Assembly (NCBI RefSeq): GCF_020510425.1
Contig: NZ_JAHBAH010000001.1
Location: 930,001 to 994,000 of the forward strand
DNA: 64,000 nucleotides
Reading direction: 5' to 3'
Source: Quatrionicoccus australiensis
GTDB taxonomy: Bacteria; Pseudomonadota; Gammaproteobacteria; Burkholderiales; Rhodocyclaceae
A program made the position numbers and the translations under genes. Position 1 is the stretch's first letter; the number at the start of each line of letters is the position of its first letter. Under the pieces are notes generated by a model. It had not been told where the DNA came from, did no database searches, and saw nothing but the letters and a program-made list of their open reading frames with translations. Below, one piece after another: positions 1 through 10,166 of this stretch.

Positions 1-2
1 GG

Positions 3-2021
3 TCAGAACTTCCAGCGCGTCGAAAGAAACAGCGAGGGACCAACCTTGACCGGCACCGAGGCAACATAGTCGGAAACGTATTCAATACGCGTCGGGCCGA
101 CCAGATTGCGGCCGCTGAGCACAACTTCGAAATCCTTGCCGAGCTTCTGGGCGTAACGCAAATCGAGCGTCAGATAGCCGGGCACCTTGATCATCTCGGT
201 ATAGGGCGCATTCAGGCGCTGGTAACCAGCGGAGGCACGCAACCAGGCATCAAACTGCCGGTCCGGTGCAATATTCCACTGCGAGCGAAGTGAGCCATGA
301 TGATGCGGCGTGCTCTGTTCGGTCTGTTTACCATCGGCCTGAACGACCGGATCGGTAGCCTCATCCATCTGGATCCGCGTCCATGCATACGACAACTGCA
401 GGCGCCAGACCGGCAGCACCTGCCAGTCGGCGCTCAGTTCGGCACCGCTGACCCAGCCCGCAGAGCAATTGCAGATATTGACGTTCTGGATAACGTTCGG
501 AAAGCCGCTGGCATCAAGCCCCCCCCGCTCAGACGAAATACGGTCGCTATAACGGTAACGGTAAACCGAGGCGTCGATATTGAAACCGGACGACAACTGG
601 GTCCGATAACCCAGTTCAAGACCTTCCATCTTTTCCGCCCGAAGCGTCTGCGTCCCGGCAACGACACGGGTAAAAACCGAGGCCCCCCCGGGCTGAAAAT
701 TAGTCCACATCGTGACATTGTTTTCGCCCTGCGACGGCATGCGCGGCGCCCGGGCATACTTCGCCCACAGCGTATCAACCCGTGATGGCGTCCAGATCAG
801 CGTCGCACTGGGCGCGAAGGTACTGCCTCCGATATTGGTATTGTCCCAGCGCGCGCCAAGCCCCAACTGGAGTTTCTCGGGAATCAGCGTCCAGTCGTCC
901 TGCACGAAGACCCCGCTGGTACGCTGCGTGACATCGTGATTACGCAGGGAAATCAGGCTGCCCGGCGTCTGCGCGCTGCTCGACGAAGTCCGGTGACTGA
1001 AACCCCAAAGCACATCATGGCTTGCAAAGGTATAACGCCCCTGATAATCGAGATCATAGGTTTTGCGCTCTTCGCGAAAGTATTTTTCCAGCTCGATTGA
1101 CGATGAGTTCAGCGAAAGCTGCAACGATGACTCGATACCTGCTGCAGTCAGCCAGCGATAACGACCGGCCAGCACCTGGCTGGCATCGGATTGCCGACTG
1201 TTCTCGGTGAATACACCGCCCGGCGCTACCGGCACCCGGATCAGATCGCCCAGCGCCGAACGCGTCGCATTGAACCACACCGCCAGATCGCTGCCACCGC
1301 CCAGTCGGTGATCGAGGCGCATGTCGAAAAGGCTGCTCTCGAGGCGATCCTCGCTATCAGTCCCCGTCGCGAATTGTTTCGAAGGCTCGGCATGGCGCCC
1401 CTGCACAGAAGCCCGCCAGGTCGTGTTTTCACTGAGCGCGCCGCCATAGCGACCATACAGACCGAGCTTGCCCTGGGTGCCGATGCTCGTTTCGACAAAA
1501 CCACCCGCCTGCTGCGCCGAGTGCTTGCTGATGATGTTGATCACGCCATTGACCGCATTGACGCCCCAGATCGCTGCGCCGGGGCCGCGAATGACTTCGA
1601 TCCGCTCGATATCGTTGAGCGCGATGACGTCGTGCTCCCACATCACCCCGGAAAACGTCTGGTGATAGATGCTGCGACCATCGACCAGCACCTGCAGTTT
1701 ATTGGCAAAACGGCCGTTGAAACCACGTGCCGTCACCGCATAGCGGCCATTGTCGATCTGCGCGACCTCGATGCCGGGCACCATGCGCAGCACATCAGGC
1801 AAAGCCTGCGCACCGGAACGGGCAATATCATCCGCCGAGATCACGAACGCGGCAGCCGGCACACTGGCCAGGCTCTGCGTTTTGCGCGCAACCGAGGTGA
1901 TCTCGGTTTTGGTCAGGTCTTCGAGACTGAGCTCTTCGACCAGGTCCGCGCACCACCCCGCTGTCGCCCCCCCCATCTGGAATGCAACCAGAAACGCAGC
2001 ATGCTTCAATATTTTGTTCAT
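3..2021 (-). CDS. TonB-dependent outer-membrane receptor
   Basis: A 672-residue outer-membrane receptor that would import a metal complex or other scarce ligand using TonB energy. The chosen start gives a signal peptide (about residues 1-24, lysine near the N-terminus then a hydrophobic stretch); an in-frame start 26 codons upstream would bury it. The plug domain (about 50-160) includes GVNAVNGVINII and IERIEVIRGPGAAIWG. The rest is a beta-barrel ending in the terminal Phe typical of outer-membrane proteins (RWKF). The ligand cannot be told from sequence. No Fur box is visible upstream, so iron control is not supported, and no transporter partner lies beside it in this window. Confidence 0.88.
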   Translation of the reverse strand: MNKILKHAAFLVAFQMGGATAGWCADLVEELSLEDLTKTEITSVARKTQSLASVPAAAFVISADDIARSGAQALPDVLRMVPGIEVAQIDNGRYAVTARGFNGRFANKLQVLVDGRSIYHQTFSGVMWEHDVIALNDIERIEVIRGPGAAIWGVNAVNGVINIISKHSAQQAGGFVETSIGTQGKLGLYGRYGGALSENTTWRASVQGRHAEPSKQFATGTDSEDRLESSLFDMRLDHRLGGGSDLAVWFNATRSALGDLIRVPVAPGGVFTENSRQSDASQVLAGRYRWLTAAGIESSLQLSLNSSSIELEKYFREERKTYDLDYQGRYTFASHDVLWGFSHRTSSSSAQTPGSLISLRNHDVTQRTSGVFVQDDWTLIPEKLQLGLGARWDNTNIGGSTFAPSATLIWTPSRVDTLWAKYARAPRMPSQGENNVTMWTNFQPGGASVFTRVVAGTQTLRAEKMEGLELGYRTQLSSGFNIDASVYRYRYSDRISSERGGLDASGFPNVIQNVNICNCSAGWVSGAELSADWQVLPVWRLQLSYAWTRIQMDEATDPVVQADGKQTEQSTPHHHGSLRSQWNIAPDRQFDAWLRASAGYQRLNAPYTEMIKVPGYLTLDLRYAQKLGKDFEVVLSGRNLVGPTRIEYVSDYVASVPVKVGPSLFLSTRWKF

Positions 2022-2163
2022 CGCCGTTCCATGCGGAGCCATGACCCACTCCGGGAATACCATTTTCTTGTATCGCCGATATTGCGATGGGTCATGCAAA
2101 AGAGCAAGTAAAAATATGAAAAAGGTAATAGTCAGGACTTCCCATGTCGCCTTCTTTGCAATA

Positions 2164-2196
2164 GAAAAGGCCGCCGGAATATCCGGCGGCCTTTTC
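2164..2196 (-). terminator. intrinsic terminator of htpG
   Basis: A 15-bp perfect inverted repeat (2164-2178 with 2182-2196) with a 3-nt loop lies between the htpG stop and the receptor gene. Read on the minus strand it is GC-rich at the core and ends in CTTTTC, as expected for Rho-independent termination of htpG. Confidence 0.8.
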
Positions 2197-2257
2197 TGCC
2201 CTGAACGGGCGTCGACCGTATGGCGCAGCCCGCGCGGGCGGGGCGCCAGGTTTTCGC

Positions 2258-4168
<1,911 letters not shown>

Positions 4169-4204
4169 GCTTGAACTCCCAATCAAACCAAATAGGTGAG
4201 CGGG

Positions 4205-4232
4205 AGATGGGGGCTGCTACCGGGAATTCAAG
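4205..4232 (-). promoter_or_regulatory. sigma-32 (RpoH) type promoter of htpG
   Basis: On the minus strand CTTGAAT (4232-4226) is followed after 13 nt by CCCCATCT (4212-4205). This matches the heat-shock consensus CTTGAAA-N13-15-CCCCATNT closely, and it lies 37 nt before the htpG start codon. Confidence 0.8.
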
Positions 4233-4270
4233 AGGCCGACGAAAAAACGCCGAAAACGGGCGTCGACCGC

Positions 4271-4771
4271 TCAGCGCATGTCTTGCGCGGCGCGCAGGGC
4301 GTCGGCCTCGAGCACCATGGTGTCGGTGCCGACACAGCGCAGCATTTCGATTTCCTCGACCACCGGATGCTCGGCGCTGTGATCAGCCGGTGCGGCGCGC
4401 AGACCGGCGCGCTGCGCCACCCATTGCGCCAGGATGATTTCCTGCTCGCTCAGACCGCACTCCATGCCAGTCGGCAATTCGGCGCCGAGTTCGAGCAGGG
4501 TACGCACGACTTCCGTGCGTTTGCCGCGGATCGCCATGTTGAGCGGCGAAGTCGGCAGGGCGTTGTCGTCCAGACTGACCTTGGCGCCGCGCGCGGCCAG
4601 CTCACGCACGATCTCGGGCAAGCCCATGAAACAGGCGATGCCCATCGGCAGGCCGGGATCGCCCTGGCCGTCATGCAGTTCGACGCCGGCGCCGGCATCG
4701 AGCGCAGCCTTGACCTTGCTCAGCCGGCCGGTACGAATTGCCGCAATCAGTGTAAGTTGCCCGCTCATCAA
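4271..4771 (-). CDS. ankyrin-repeat protein
   Basis: A 166-residue soluble protein with about three ankyrin-type units in its first 110 residues (LIAAIRTGRLSKVKAALDAG, then a second unit around PLPEIVREL-type helices and SPLNMAIRGKRTEVVRTLLE). No signal peptide or membrane segment. The C-terminal ~50 residues contain no motif I recognise. Ankyrin repeats mediate protein-protein contacts; the partner is unknown. Two ATGs stand in tandem at the start, so the true start may be one codon later. It lies downstream of greB on the same strand with a 111-nt gap and may be separately transcribed. Confidence 0.75.
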   Translation of the reverse strand: MMSGQLTLIAAIRTGRLSKVKAALDAGAGVELHDGQGDPGLPMGIACFMGLPEIVRELAARGAKVSLDDNALPTSPLNMAIRGKRTEVVRTLLELGAELPTGMECGLSEQEIILAQWVAQRAGLRAAPADHSAEHPVVEEIEMLRCVGTDTMVLEADALRAAQDMR

Positions 4772-4882
4772 ATGCCCTGTACTGAAAAAATCACTGTCGT
4801 CGATTGTAAACCCGCGGTCGGCGGCGCTGCGTCAGATCGACGTAAAGTCCTGTGAAGGAATGTAGGTCATACGACCGGCCAA

Positions 4883-5446
4883 TCAGGTGATCGTTTCATA
4901 AACCACTTCGATGATATCGAGTTCCCGTACCCCGAGCGGACTCTGGAAGCGCACGCTGTCACCCGCGCGCGCCTTGATCAGCGCCCGCGCCAGCGGCGAG
5001 ATCCAGCTGATCCGGCCGCTCGCGACATCCATCTCGTCCACGCCAACGATGGTGTAGGTGTTTTCGACACCGTCGGCATCGGCCACGGTAACGCGCGCCC
5101 CGAAGAAAATCTGGTCGTTGTCGCCCTGGCGCAGCGGGTCGACGACTTCGGCATTTTCCAGGCGCTTGGTCAGGAAACGGATGCGCCGGTCGATCTCGCG
5201 CAGCCGCCGCTTGCCATAGATGTAGTCACCGTTTTCCGAACGATCGCCGTTCGATGCAGCCCAGGCAACAACCTCGACGACATGCGGCCGCTCGCGCTTG
5301 ACCAGGTGCTCCAGTTCATCCTTCTGGCGCTGATGCCCGGCCGGCGAAATGTAATTGCGCGTCCCGGCCGGCAATTTCAACGAGGGGGAGAGCAATTCCT
5401 CGTCATCGTCGCCATCGCTTTCCCGGACAAACGCCTTGTTCATCAA
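4883..5446 (-). CDS. greB: transcription elongation factor GreB-like
   Basis: A 187-residue Gre factor that would rescue backtracked RNA polymerase by stimulating transcript cleavage. The N-terminal coiled-coil domain carries SENGDYIYGKRRLREIDRR, including the acidic tip residues and the GreB-type GKRRLREID signature. The C-terminal half is the FKBP-like domain with ISWISPLARALIKARAGDS. An N-terminal acidic extension (DGDDDEE) makes it longer than E. coli GreB (158 residues). The start overlaps the stop of the upstream small gene by ATGA, so the two are likely translationally coupled. Confidence 0.93.
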   Translation of the reverse strand: MMNKAFVRESDGDDDEELLSPSLKLPAGTRNYISPAGHQRQKDELEHLVKRERPHVVEVVAWAASNGDRSENGDYIYGKRRLREIDRRIRFLTKRLENAEVVDPLRQGDNDQIFFGARVTVADADGVENTYTIVGVDEMDVASGRISWISPLARALIKARAGDSVRFQSPLGVRELDIIEVVYETIT

Positions 5447-5754
5447 TAACCGATGCTGTAATGCTCGACATCGACGCGAATCAGGTCGCGCCCGAGAATG
5501 GCAGCGGTATAACGGGCAAACTGCTCGGCCCAGGTGCCGCGATCACGGAAGCGCCCTTCGCCGGCGTATTTCGCGACACTGAGAATGCGGTCCACGGCAA
5601 GGATCTTGCCGGTCGGCGTCGCCACGTCACATTCGAGTGCGGTGAACTCGTGGTCGAACCATTTGCGCGCATCATCCACCGCTGCTGCCGCGCCATTGAC
5701 CTTGAAGTCGTACTGATTGTCCTTGCCAAACGAAACGATGACCAGTTGTTGCAT
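5443..5754 (-). CDS. conserved hypothetical protein
   Basis: A 103-residue soluble protein with no signal peptide and no domain I recognise. Notable stretches are QLVIVSFGKDNQYDFKVNG at the N-terminus and an acidic, aromatic C-terminus. It precedes greB with a 4-nt overlap, so the pair is probably one transcript with coupled translation. It is divergent from the small DUF465 gene, and the ~70-nt gap between them should hold both promoters. No function is assigned. Confidence 0.7.
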   Translation of the reverse strand: MQQLVIVSFGKDNQYDFKVNGAAAAVDDARKWFDHEFTALECDVATPTGKILAVDRILSVAKYAGEGRFRDRGTWAEQFARYTAAILGRDLIRVDVEHYSIGY

Positions 5755-5823
5755 TCCTCTCTCCTCTCGTGTGTTCTTCGGGTTATTCTAGCAAAACATA
5801 GTATGCCGCCAGGAGACATCCGC

Positions 5824-6045
5824 ATGTCGAATCAACCGCTGAGTGACGAAGAGTTTTGCAGCATTCGCACCCAGTTGCACGAACTACAGATCGAACATCG
5901 CGATCTGGACTTGGTGATCGTCCATCTGATCGCGAATCCGCCACCTGACGACCTGCTGATCCGTCGCCTGAAAAAACGCAAACTGGCCTTGAAGGACCGG
6001 ATCATACTGCTTGAGGGAATTCTGGTACCGGATATTCCGGCTTAA
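5824..6045 (+). CDS. DUF465 (YdcH-family) small protein
   Basis: A 73-residue mostly helical protein of the DUF465/YdcH family (PF04325). Characteristic features are the charged helix near the middle (QIEHRDLDLVIVHLI) and the C-terminal LIRRLKKRKLALKDRI. The start is set by AGGAGA eight nt upstream; an ATG seven codons earlier would place that ribosome site inside the gene. Function is unknown in the family. Its stop overlaps the stop of a possible small gene on the opposite strand. Confidence 0.85.
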   Translation: MSNQPLSDEEFCSIRTQLHELQIEHRDLDLVIVHLIANPPPDDLLIRRLKKRKLALKDRIILLEGILVPDIPA

Positions 6046-6197
6046 TCGCCGACACTGTCATTTGCCGGCGGAATCCGGAAAAAAATCCAGTAAACCCCAC
6101 CGATCGCACCGGCAACGGCAATTTCCCACAGGAAGGGAAATTGCCAGACCAAGCCAGCCAGGACTACCAGCAACAACAGGTAGGCAAGCGCTTTCAA
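6042..6197 (-). CDS. possible small membrane protein (51 aa)
   Basis: A 51-residue open frame starting with TTG one nt after the pit stop codon. It encodes one long or two short hydrophobic segments (LAYLLLLVVLAGLVWQF and an AVAGAIGGVYWIFF segment) and a polar tail. The tight junction with pit and the membrane-like composition favour a real accessory gene. Against it are the TTG start, no clear ribosome site and a length at which chance frames are common. Confidence 0.4.
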   Translation of the reverse strand: MKALAYLLLLVVLAGLVWQFPFLWEIAVAGAIGGVYWIFFRIPPANDSVGD

Positions 6198-6198
6198 G

Positions 6199-7206
6199 TC
6201 AGAGAATCAGGCGACCAAGATACCAGGCGATGGCTGCCATGGCGGCACTGCACGGAATGGTCAGGATCCAGGCCCAGACAATGCCGCCGGCCACACCCCA
6301 GCGCACCCGCCGCGCACCACGGGTCGAGCCGACACCAGCGATCGCGCCGGTAATCGTGTGCGTCGTCGACACCGGCACACCCAGTGCCGTCGCCATGAAC
6401 AAGGTAATGGCACCACCGCTGTTGGCACAGAAGCCGCGTGGCTGATTGAGCTTGGTGATGCGATTGCCCATGGTCTTGACGATGCGCCAGCCACCGAACA
6501 TGGTGCCCAGGCCCATCGCCGAATAGCACGAGAAGACGACCCAGCTCGGAATATGGTCTTGCGAAGTCGACATGCCGGCAGCGATCAGCAACATCCAGAT
6601 GATGCCGATCGTCTTCTGGGCATCGTTGCCACCATGCCCCAGGCTGTACGCCGCGGCCGAAAGCAGCTGGAAGCGACGAAAATGCTTGTCCACCTTGCGT
6701 GGTGCCATGTCGCGGCAAATCCACGAGACGATCACCATCAACGCCCCGCCGATCAGGAAGCCAAGCAGCGGCGCGATGAAAATGAAGGCGATGATTTTCA
6801 GCACGCCGGAAGAGATCAGGCCGCCGATCCCGGCCTTGGCGATCGCCGCGCCAACCAGGCCGCCGACCAGGGCATGCGAGGAGGACGAAGGAATGCCGTA
6901 ATACCAGGTGATGACGTTCCAGATGATGGCGCCGACCAGCGCCCCGAAAATGATGTAGTGGTCGACGATGCTCGGATCAATGGTGCCTTTGCCGATCGTG
7001 CCGGCCACCTTCAGTTCGAACAGGAAATAAGCGAGAAAATTGAAGGCCGCGGCCCAGATCACGGCCTGGTGCGGCTTGAGGACGCGCGTCGAAACGATGG
7101 TTGCGATCGAGTTCGCCGCATCGTGAAAGCCGTTCATGAAATCGAACAACAGCGCCACGATAACCAGCGTGACGACGACCCCGAAACTGATTTGTACGGT
7201 ATCCAT
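6199..7206 (-). CDS. pit: PiT-family inorganic phosphate transporter
   Basis: A 335-residue inner-membrane low-affinity phosphate permease driven by cation symport. Family motifs are present in both halves: DFMNGFHDAANSIATIVSTR near the N-terminus (GFHDAAN is diagnostic) and the C-terminal ALGVPVSTTHTITGAIAG. About ten hydrophobic segments are seen. It is shorter than E. coli PitA (499 residues) and of the compact type common in beta- and alphaproteobacteria. It lies 14 nt downstream of a DUF47 gene on the same strand, a standard pairing for this transporter type. Confidence 0.95.
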   Translation of the reverse strand: MDTVQISFGVVVTLVIVALLFDFMNGFHDAANSIATIVSTRVLKPHQAVIWAAAFNFLAYFLFELKVAGTIGKGTIDPSIVDHYIIFGALVGAIIWNVITWYYGIPSSSSHALVGGLVGAAIAKAGIGGLISSGVLKIIAFIFIAPLLGFLIGGALMVIVSWICRDMAPRKVDKHFRRFQLLSAAAYSLGHGGNDAQKTIGIIWMLLIAAGMSTSQDHIPSWVVFSCYSAMGLGTMFGGWRIVKTMGNRITKLNQPRGFCANSGGAITLFMATALGVPVSTTHTITGAIAGVGSTRGARRVRWGVAGGIVWAWILTIPCSAAMAAIAWYLGRLIL

Positions 7207-7220
7207 ACCGGACTGTCCGC

Positions 7221-7859
7221 TCAGGAGTTTTCGAGAACGATGGCCTCAATCGTGCCGGCAACGTCCTTGCAACGATCACTGACCGATTCAAGGATTTCGT
7301 AGATTTCCTTGAGCTTGACAACCTGACGCACATCCGGCTCCTCGCGGAAGAGCTTGGACATGGCCTCGCGCAGCATGCGGTCGGCGTCCGACTCAAGATG
7401 GTCGATTTCGTGACAGATACGCAGGATTTCCGGCGCGTTGTCCATGCTGTGCAGCAGTTTGACGACCGCCTGCACACGGCTGCAGCACTGCTCGGTCACA
7501 CCGGCCAGCAGACGCGCCTCGGGCGGAACGCTATGTACGTCATACAGGGAAACCGACTCGGCGACGTCCTGGATGATGTCGAGAATGTCATCCATGCCAT
7601 TGATCAGCTGGTGAATCTCGTCGCGATCAAACGGGGTGATGAACGAAGTATGCAGCTGGGCCAGCGTGCTGTGCGTGATTTCATCGGCCTGACGCTCGAT
7701 GCTGTCGATGTCTTCAGCGTGCTTTCCTGCTTGTTCCGGCACTTCAACCAGAGCGTCGATCAGACCGGAAAGTGCCTTGCCGCCCTGCACGATCAGATCC
7801 GCATGGGCATTGAATAGATCGAAATACTTGCCCTCTTTGGGCATCAGCCGTCCGAACAT
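7221..7859 (-). CDS. DUF47 PhoU-like Pit accessory protein
   Basis: A 212-residue soluble all-helical protein of the DUF47 (PF01865) family, related to PhoU. Typical features are the N-terminal MFGRLMPKEGKYFDLFNAHA, the metal-binding type acidic helices (ERQADEITHSTLAQLH, INGMDDILDIIQD) and the C-terminal LKEIYEILESVSDRCKDVA. Members encoded beside pit are thought to regulate phosphate transport. The gene is the first of the two-gene pit unit and is read from an AT-rich leader around 7860-7890. Confidence 0.92.
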   Translation of the reverse strand: MFGRLMPKEGKYFDLFNAHADLIVQGGKALSGLIDALVEVPEQAGKHAEDIDSIERQADEITHSTLAQLHTSFITPFDRDEIHQLINGMDDILDIIQDVAESVSLYDVHSVPPEARLLAGVTEQCCSRVQAVVKLLHSMDNAPEILRICHEIDHLESDADRMLREAMSKLFREEPDVRQVVKLKEIYEILESVSDRCKDVAGTIEAIVLENS

Positions 7860-7964
7860 GACAGTCCTGTTAAGTAATTATTACAGGCCGGCATTCTAGC
7901 ACGCGGCACCAGCCAACCCGAGGGCAACAGCGCATTTGCAGCAGGCTTGCCGCTAAAATGCGGC

Positions 7965-8297
7965 ATGATTTGCAACACACTGCCTGCCGATGCCTTCGGC
8001 GACCACTTCGAACTCTCGGCGCTACCGCTGCCGCGACCAGCCGACGGTTACGCCGTGCAGCGCCTCGACACCGACACCCTGCTCGACCGCGCCAGCGGCC
8101 ATTTCCTGCCCGTACGCAATCCCGAATTGCAGGCGCTGTTCACCAGTTTCGCCACCGCCCACGCTGCGGCCACCGCCTGGGTACTCGCCAACTGCCCGAA
8201 CCACGTCGAGCATCATCTGGCCATCGTTCCGGCCAGCTACGACCCGGTTTTGCAGCGCCATGTCCTGATCTACGGCGTGCTCTGCGGTCAACCCTGA
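7965..8297 (+). CDS. hypothetical protein
   Basis: A 110-residue soluble protein beginning MICNTLPADAFGDHF; an in-frame ATG six codons upstream is possible. No signal peptide. The sequence is rich in His/Ala in its C-terminal half (HHLAIVPASYDPVLQRHVLI) and has two Cys. I do not recognise the family. It precedes the aldo/keto reductase by 28 nt on the same strand and is probably co-transcribed with it and the DUF455 gene. Confidence 0.65.
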   Translation: MICNTLPADAFGDHFELSALPLPRPADGYAVQRLDTDTLLDRASGHFLPVRNPELQALFTSFATAHAAATAWVLANCPNHVEHHLAIVPASYDPVLQRHVLIYGVLCGQP

Positions 8298-8325
8298 TTT
8301 TCGTGCCATTTTCCGGAGAATGATC

Positions 8326-9372
8326 ATGCCCCCGTTTACCACCCGCCCCCTCGGCCGCAGCGACCTGCACGTTCCCGACGTCTGCCTCGGCACGATGACC
8401 TTCGGCGAGCAGACCAGCGAGGCCGATGCGCACGCCCAGCTCGACTACGCGCTGGCCGCCGGCGTCAATTTCATTGATACCGCCGAAATGTATGCCGTGC
8501 CGGCCCGCCCGGAAACCAGTGGCGCCTCGGAAGAAATCGTCGGCCGCTGGCTGGCCCGGCAGCCGCGCGACAAAGTGATCGTCGCCACCAAGGTGGCCGG
8601 CCCGGCGCGCAGCATGAGCTGGATCCGCAACGGTCCGCTCGCCCTCGACCGCGCCAACATCCGCGCCGCCATCGAAGGCTCGCTGCGCCGCCTGCAGACC
8701 GATTACATCGACCTCTACCAACTGCACTGGCCGGAGCGCAACCAGCCAATGTTCGGCCAGTGGCAGTTCGACCCGGCCGGCGAACGCGGCGCCACGCCGA
8801 TCCGCGAACAGCTCGAAGCGCTCGGCGAACTGGTCCGCGAAGGCAAGATCCGCCAGATCGGCGTTTCCAACGAACATCCGTGGGGCATCATGCAATTCAC
8901 CCGGCTCGCCGACGAACTCGGCCTGCCGCACATCGTCGCGACGCAAAACGCCTACCACTTGATGAACCGCGTCTTCGAAACCGGCCTGACCGAGGTTTGC
9001 CACCGCGAACAGGTCGGCCTGCTCGCCTATTCGCCACTCGCCTTCGGCCATCTGAGCGGCAAATACCTGGACAATCCGGCAGCCAGCGGTCGACTCACGC
9101 AATGGCCGGCTTTTGGCCAGCGCTACACCAAGCCGAACGTCATCCCTGCCGTCACCGCCTACGCCGAACTGGCCCATCGCCACGGCCTGACGCCGACGCA
9201 GCTGGCGCTCGGCTTCGTGCGCTCGCGCTGGTTCGTCGCCAGCACCATCATCGGCGCCTCGTCGCTGGAGCAGTTGAAGGAAACCCTGCCGGCGACGCAG
9301 ACGCCCATTTCCGCCGAACTGCTCGCCGAAATCGACGCCATCCACCTGCGCTACACCAACCCGGCACCATGA
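8326..9372 (+). CDS. NADP(H)-dependent aldo/keto reductase (Tas type)
   Basis: A 348-residue cytosolic oxidoreductase of the aldo/keto reductase superfamily, closest in style to Tas. The TIM barrel has the catalytic tetrad region: Asp/Tyr in NFIDTAEMYAVP, Lys in VIVATKVAGPA, and His in YIDLYQLHWPER. The cofactor end carries FVRSRWFVASTIIGASSLEQ. The second of two nearby ATGs was chosen because GGAGA sits at proper spacing only for that one. The physiological substrate is unknown. Its stop overlaps the next start (ATGA). Confidence 0.92.
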   Translation: MPPFTTRPLGRSDLHVPDVCLGTMTFGEQTSEADAHAQLDYALAAGVNFIDTAEMYAVPARPETSGASEEIVGRWLARQPRDKVIVATKVAGPARSMSWIRNGPLALDRANIRAAIEGSLRRLQTDYIDLYQLHWPERNQPMFGQWQFDPAGERGATPIREQLEALGELVREGKIRQIGVSNEHPWGIMQFTRLADELGLPHIVATQNAYHLMNRVFETGLTEVCHREQVGLLAYSPLAFGHLSGKYLDNPAASGRLTQWPAFGQRYTKPNVIPAVTAYAELAHRHGLTPTQLALGFVRSRWFVASTIIGASSLEQLKETLPATQTPISAELLAEIDAIHLRYTNPAP

Positions 9373-10166
9373 GCACTTCCTTGTATGCCGCGCTGGCCAC
9401 GGCGCTGGCCGCGACGGAAATCGACGAAAAAATCGCGTTGACCGTACAGCTCGCCGCCGACTGGCAGGCCGGCCGCCTCGACTGGCAGGATGCCGGCCCG
9501 GTCGAACTCACTTGCGGCCGACCGGCCCGGCCGGAACTGGTGCCGCCGCTGCGCGCCCCGCAGCGCAACACGAAAAGCCCGGAAGGCCGCGCCCGCCTGC
9601 TGCACGCCATCGTGCATATCGAATTCACGGCGATCAATCTGGCGCTCGATCATGCCGCCCGCTTCCGCGGCCTGCCGCAGCAGTATTACGCCGACTGGAT
9701 CGGCGTCGCCGCCGAAGAAGCCGGGCATTTCAATCTGCTGCGCCAGCGCCTGCGCGAACTCGGCCATGACTACGGCGACTTTCCGGCACACGCCGGGCTC
9801 TGGCACATGGCCGAAAAGACCACCGGCGACGTCCTCGCCCGCATGGCGCTGGTGCCGCGCCTGCTCGAGGCGCGCGGCCTGGATGCGACACCGCCCATCC
9901 AGCGCAAGCTGGAAGCGGCCGGCGACGAGACATCGGCCCGCCTGCTCGACACCATCCTGCGCGACGAAATCGGCCACGTCGGCCTCGGCGACCAGTGGTT
10001 CCGCCATCTTTGCCAGGAACGCGGCCTCGAACCGGAAATCACCTATCGGCAACTGTTGACCGATCTGGAAGCGCCCTGGCCACAGGCACCGCTCAACGAA
10101 GCGGCACGCCTCGCCGCCGGCTTCAGTTCAGAAGAATTGAGCGCACTACTCGCCGCCCGCCCTTAA
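9369..10166 (+). CDS. DUF455 ferritin-like protein
   Basis: A 265-residue protein of the DUF455 family (PF04305), a ferritin-like four-helix fold with carboxylate/His metal ligands. Candidate ligands are visible in [29 protein letters not shown] and [12 protein letters not shown], each an E-x-x-H or E/H pair on successive helices. No signal peptide, so it acts in the cytoplasm. Catalytic role unknown; a di-iron or manganese oxidase/hydroxylase activity is an inference from the fold. It overlaps the aldo/keto reductase by 4 nt and the convergent kinase gene by 4 nt. Confidence 0.88.
   Translation: MSTSLYAALATALAATEIDEKIALTVQLAADWQAGRLDWQDAGPVELTCGRPARPELVPPLRAPQRNTKSPEGRARLLHAIVHIEFTAINLALDHAARFRGLPQQYYADWIGVAAEEAGHFNLLRQRLRELGHDYGDFPAHAGLWHMAEKTTGDVLARMALVPRLLEARGLDATPPIQRKLEAAGDETSARLLDTILRDEIGHVGLGDQWFRHLCQERGLEPEITYRQLLTDLEAPWPQAPLNEAARLAAGFSSEELSALLAARP

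Noticed and set aside
3..2021. Fur control of the first TonB-dependent receptor
   Set aside because: The 2022-2160 region has no sequence resembling the three Fur sites found elsewhere in the window.
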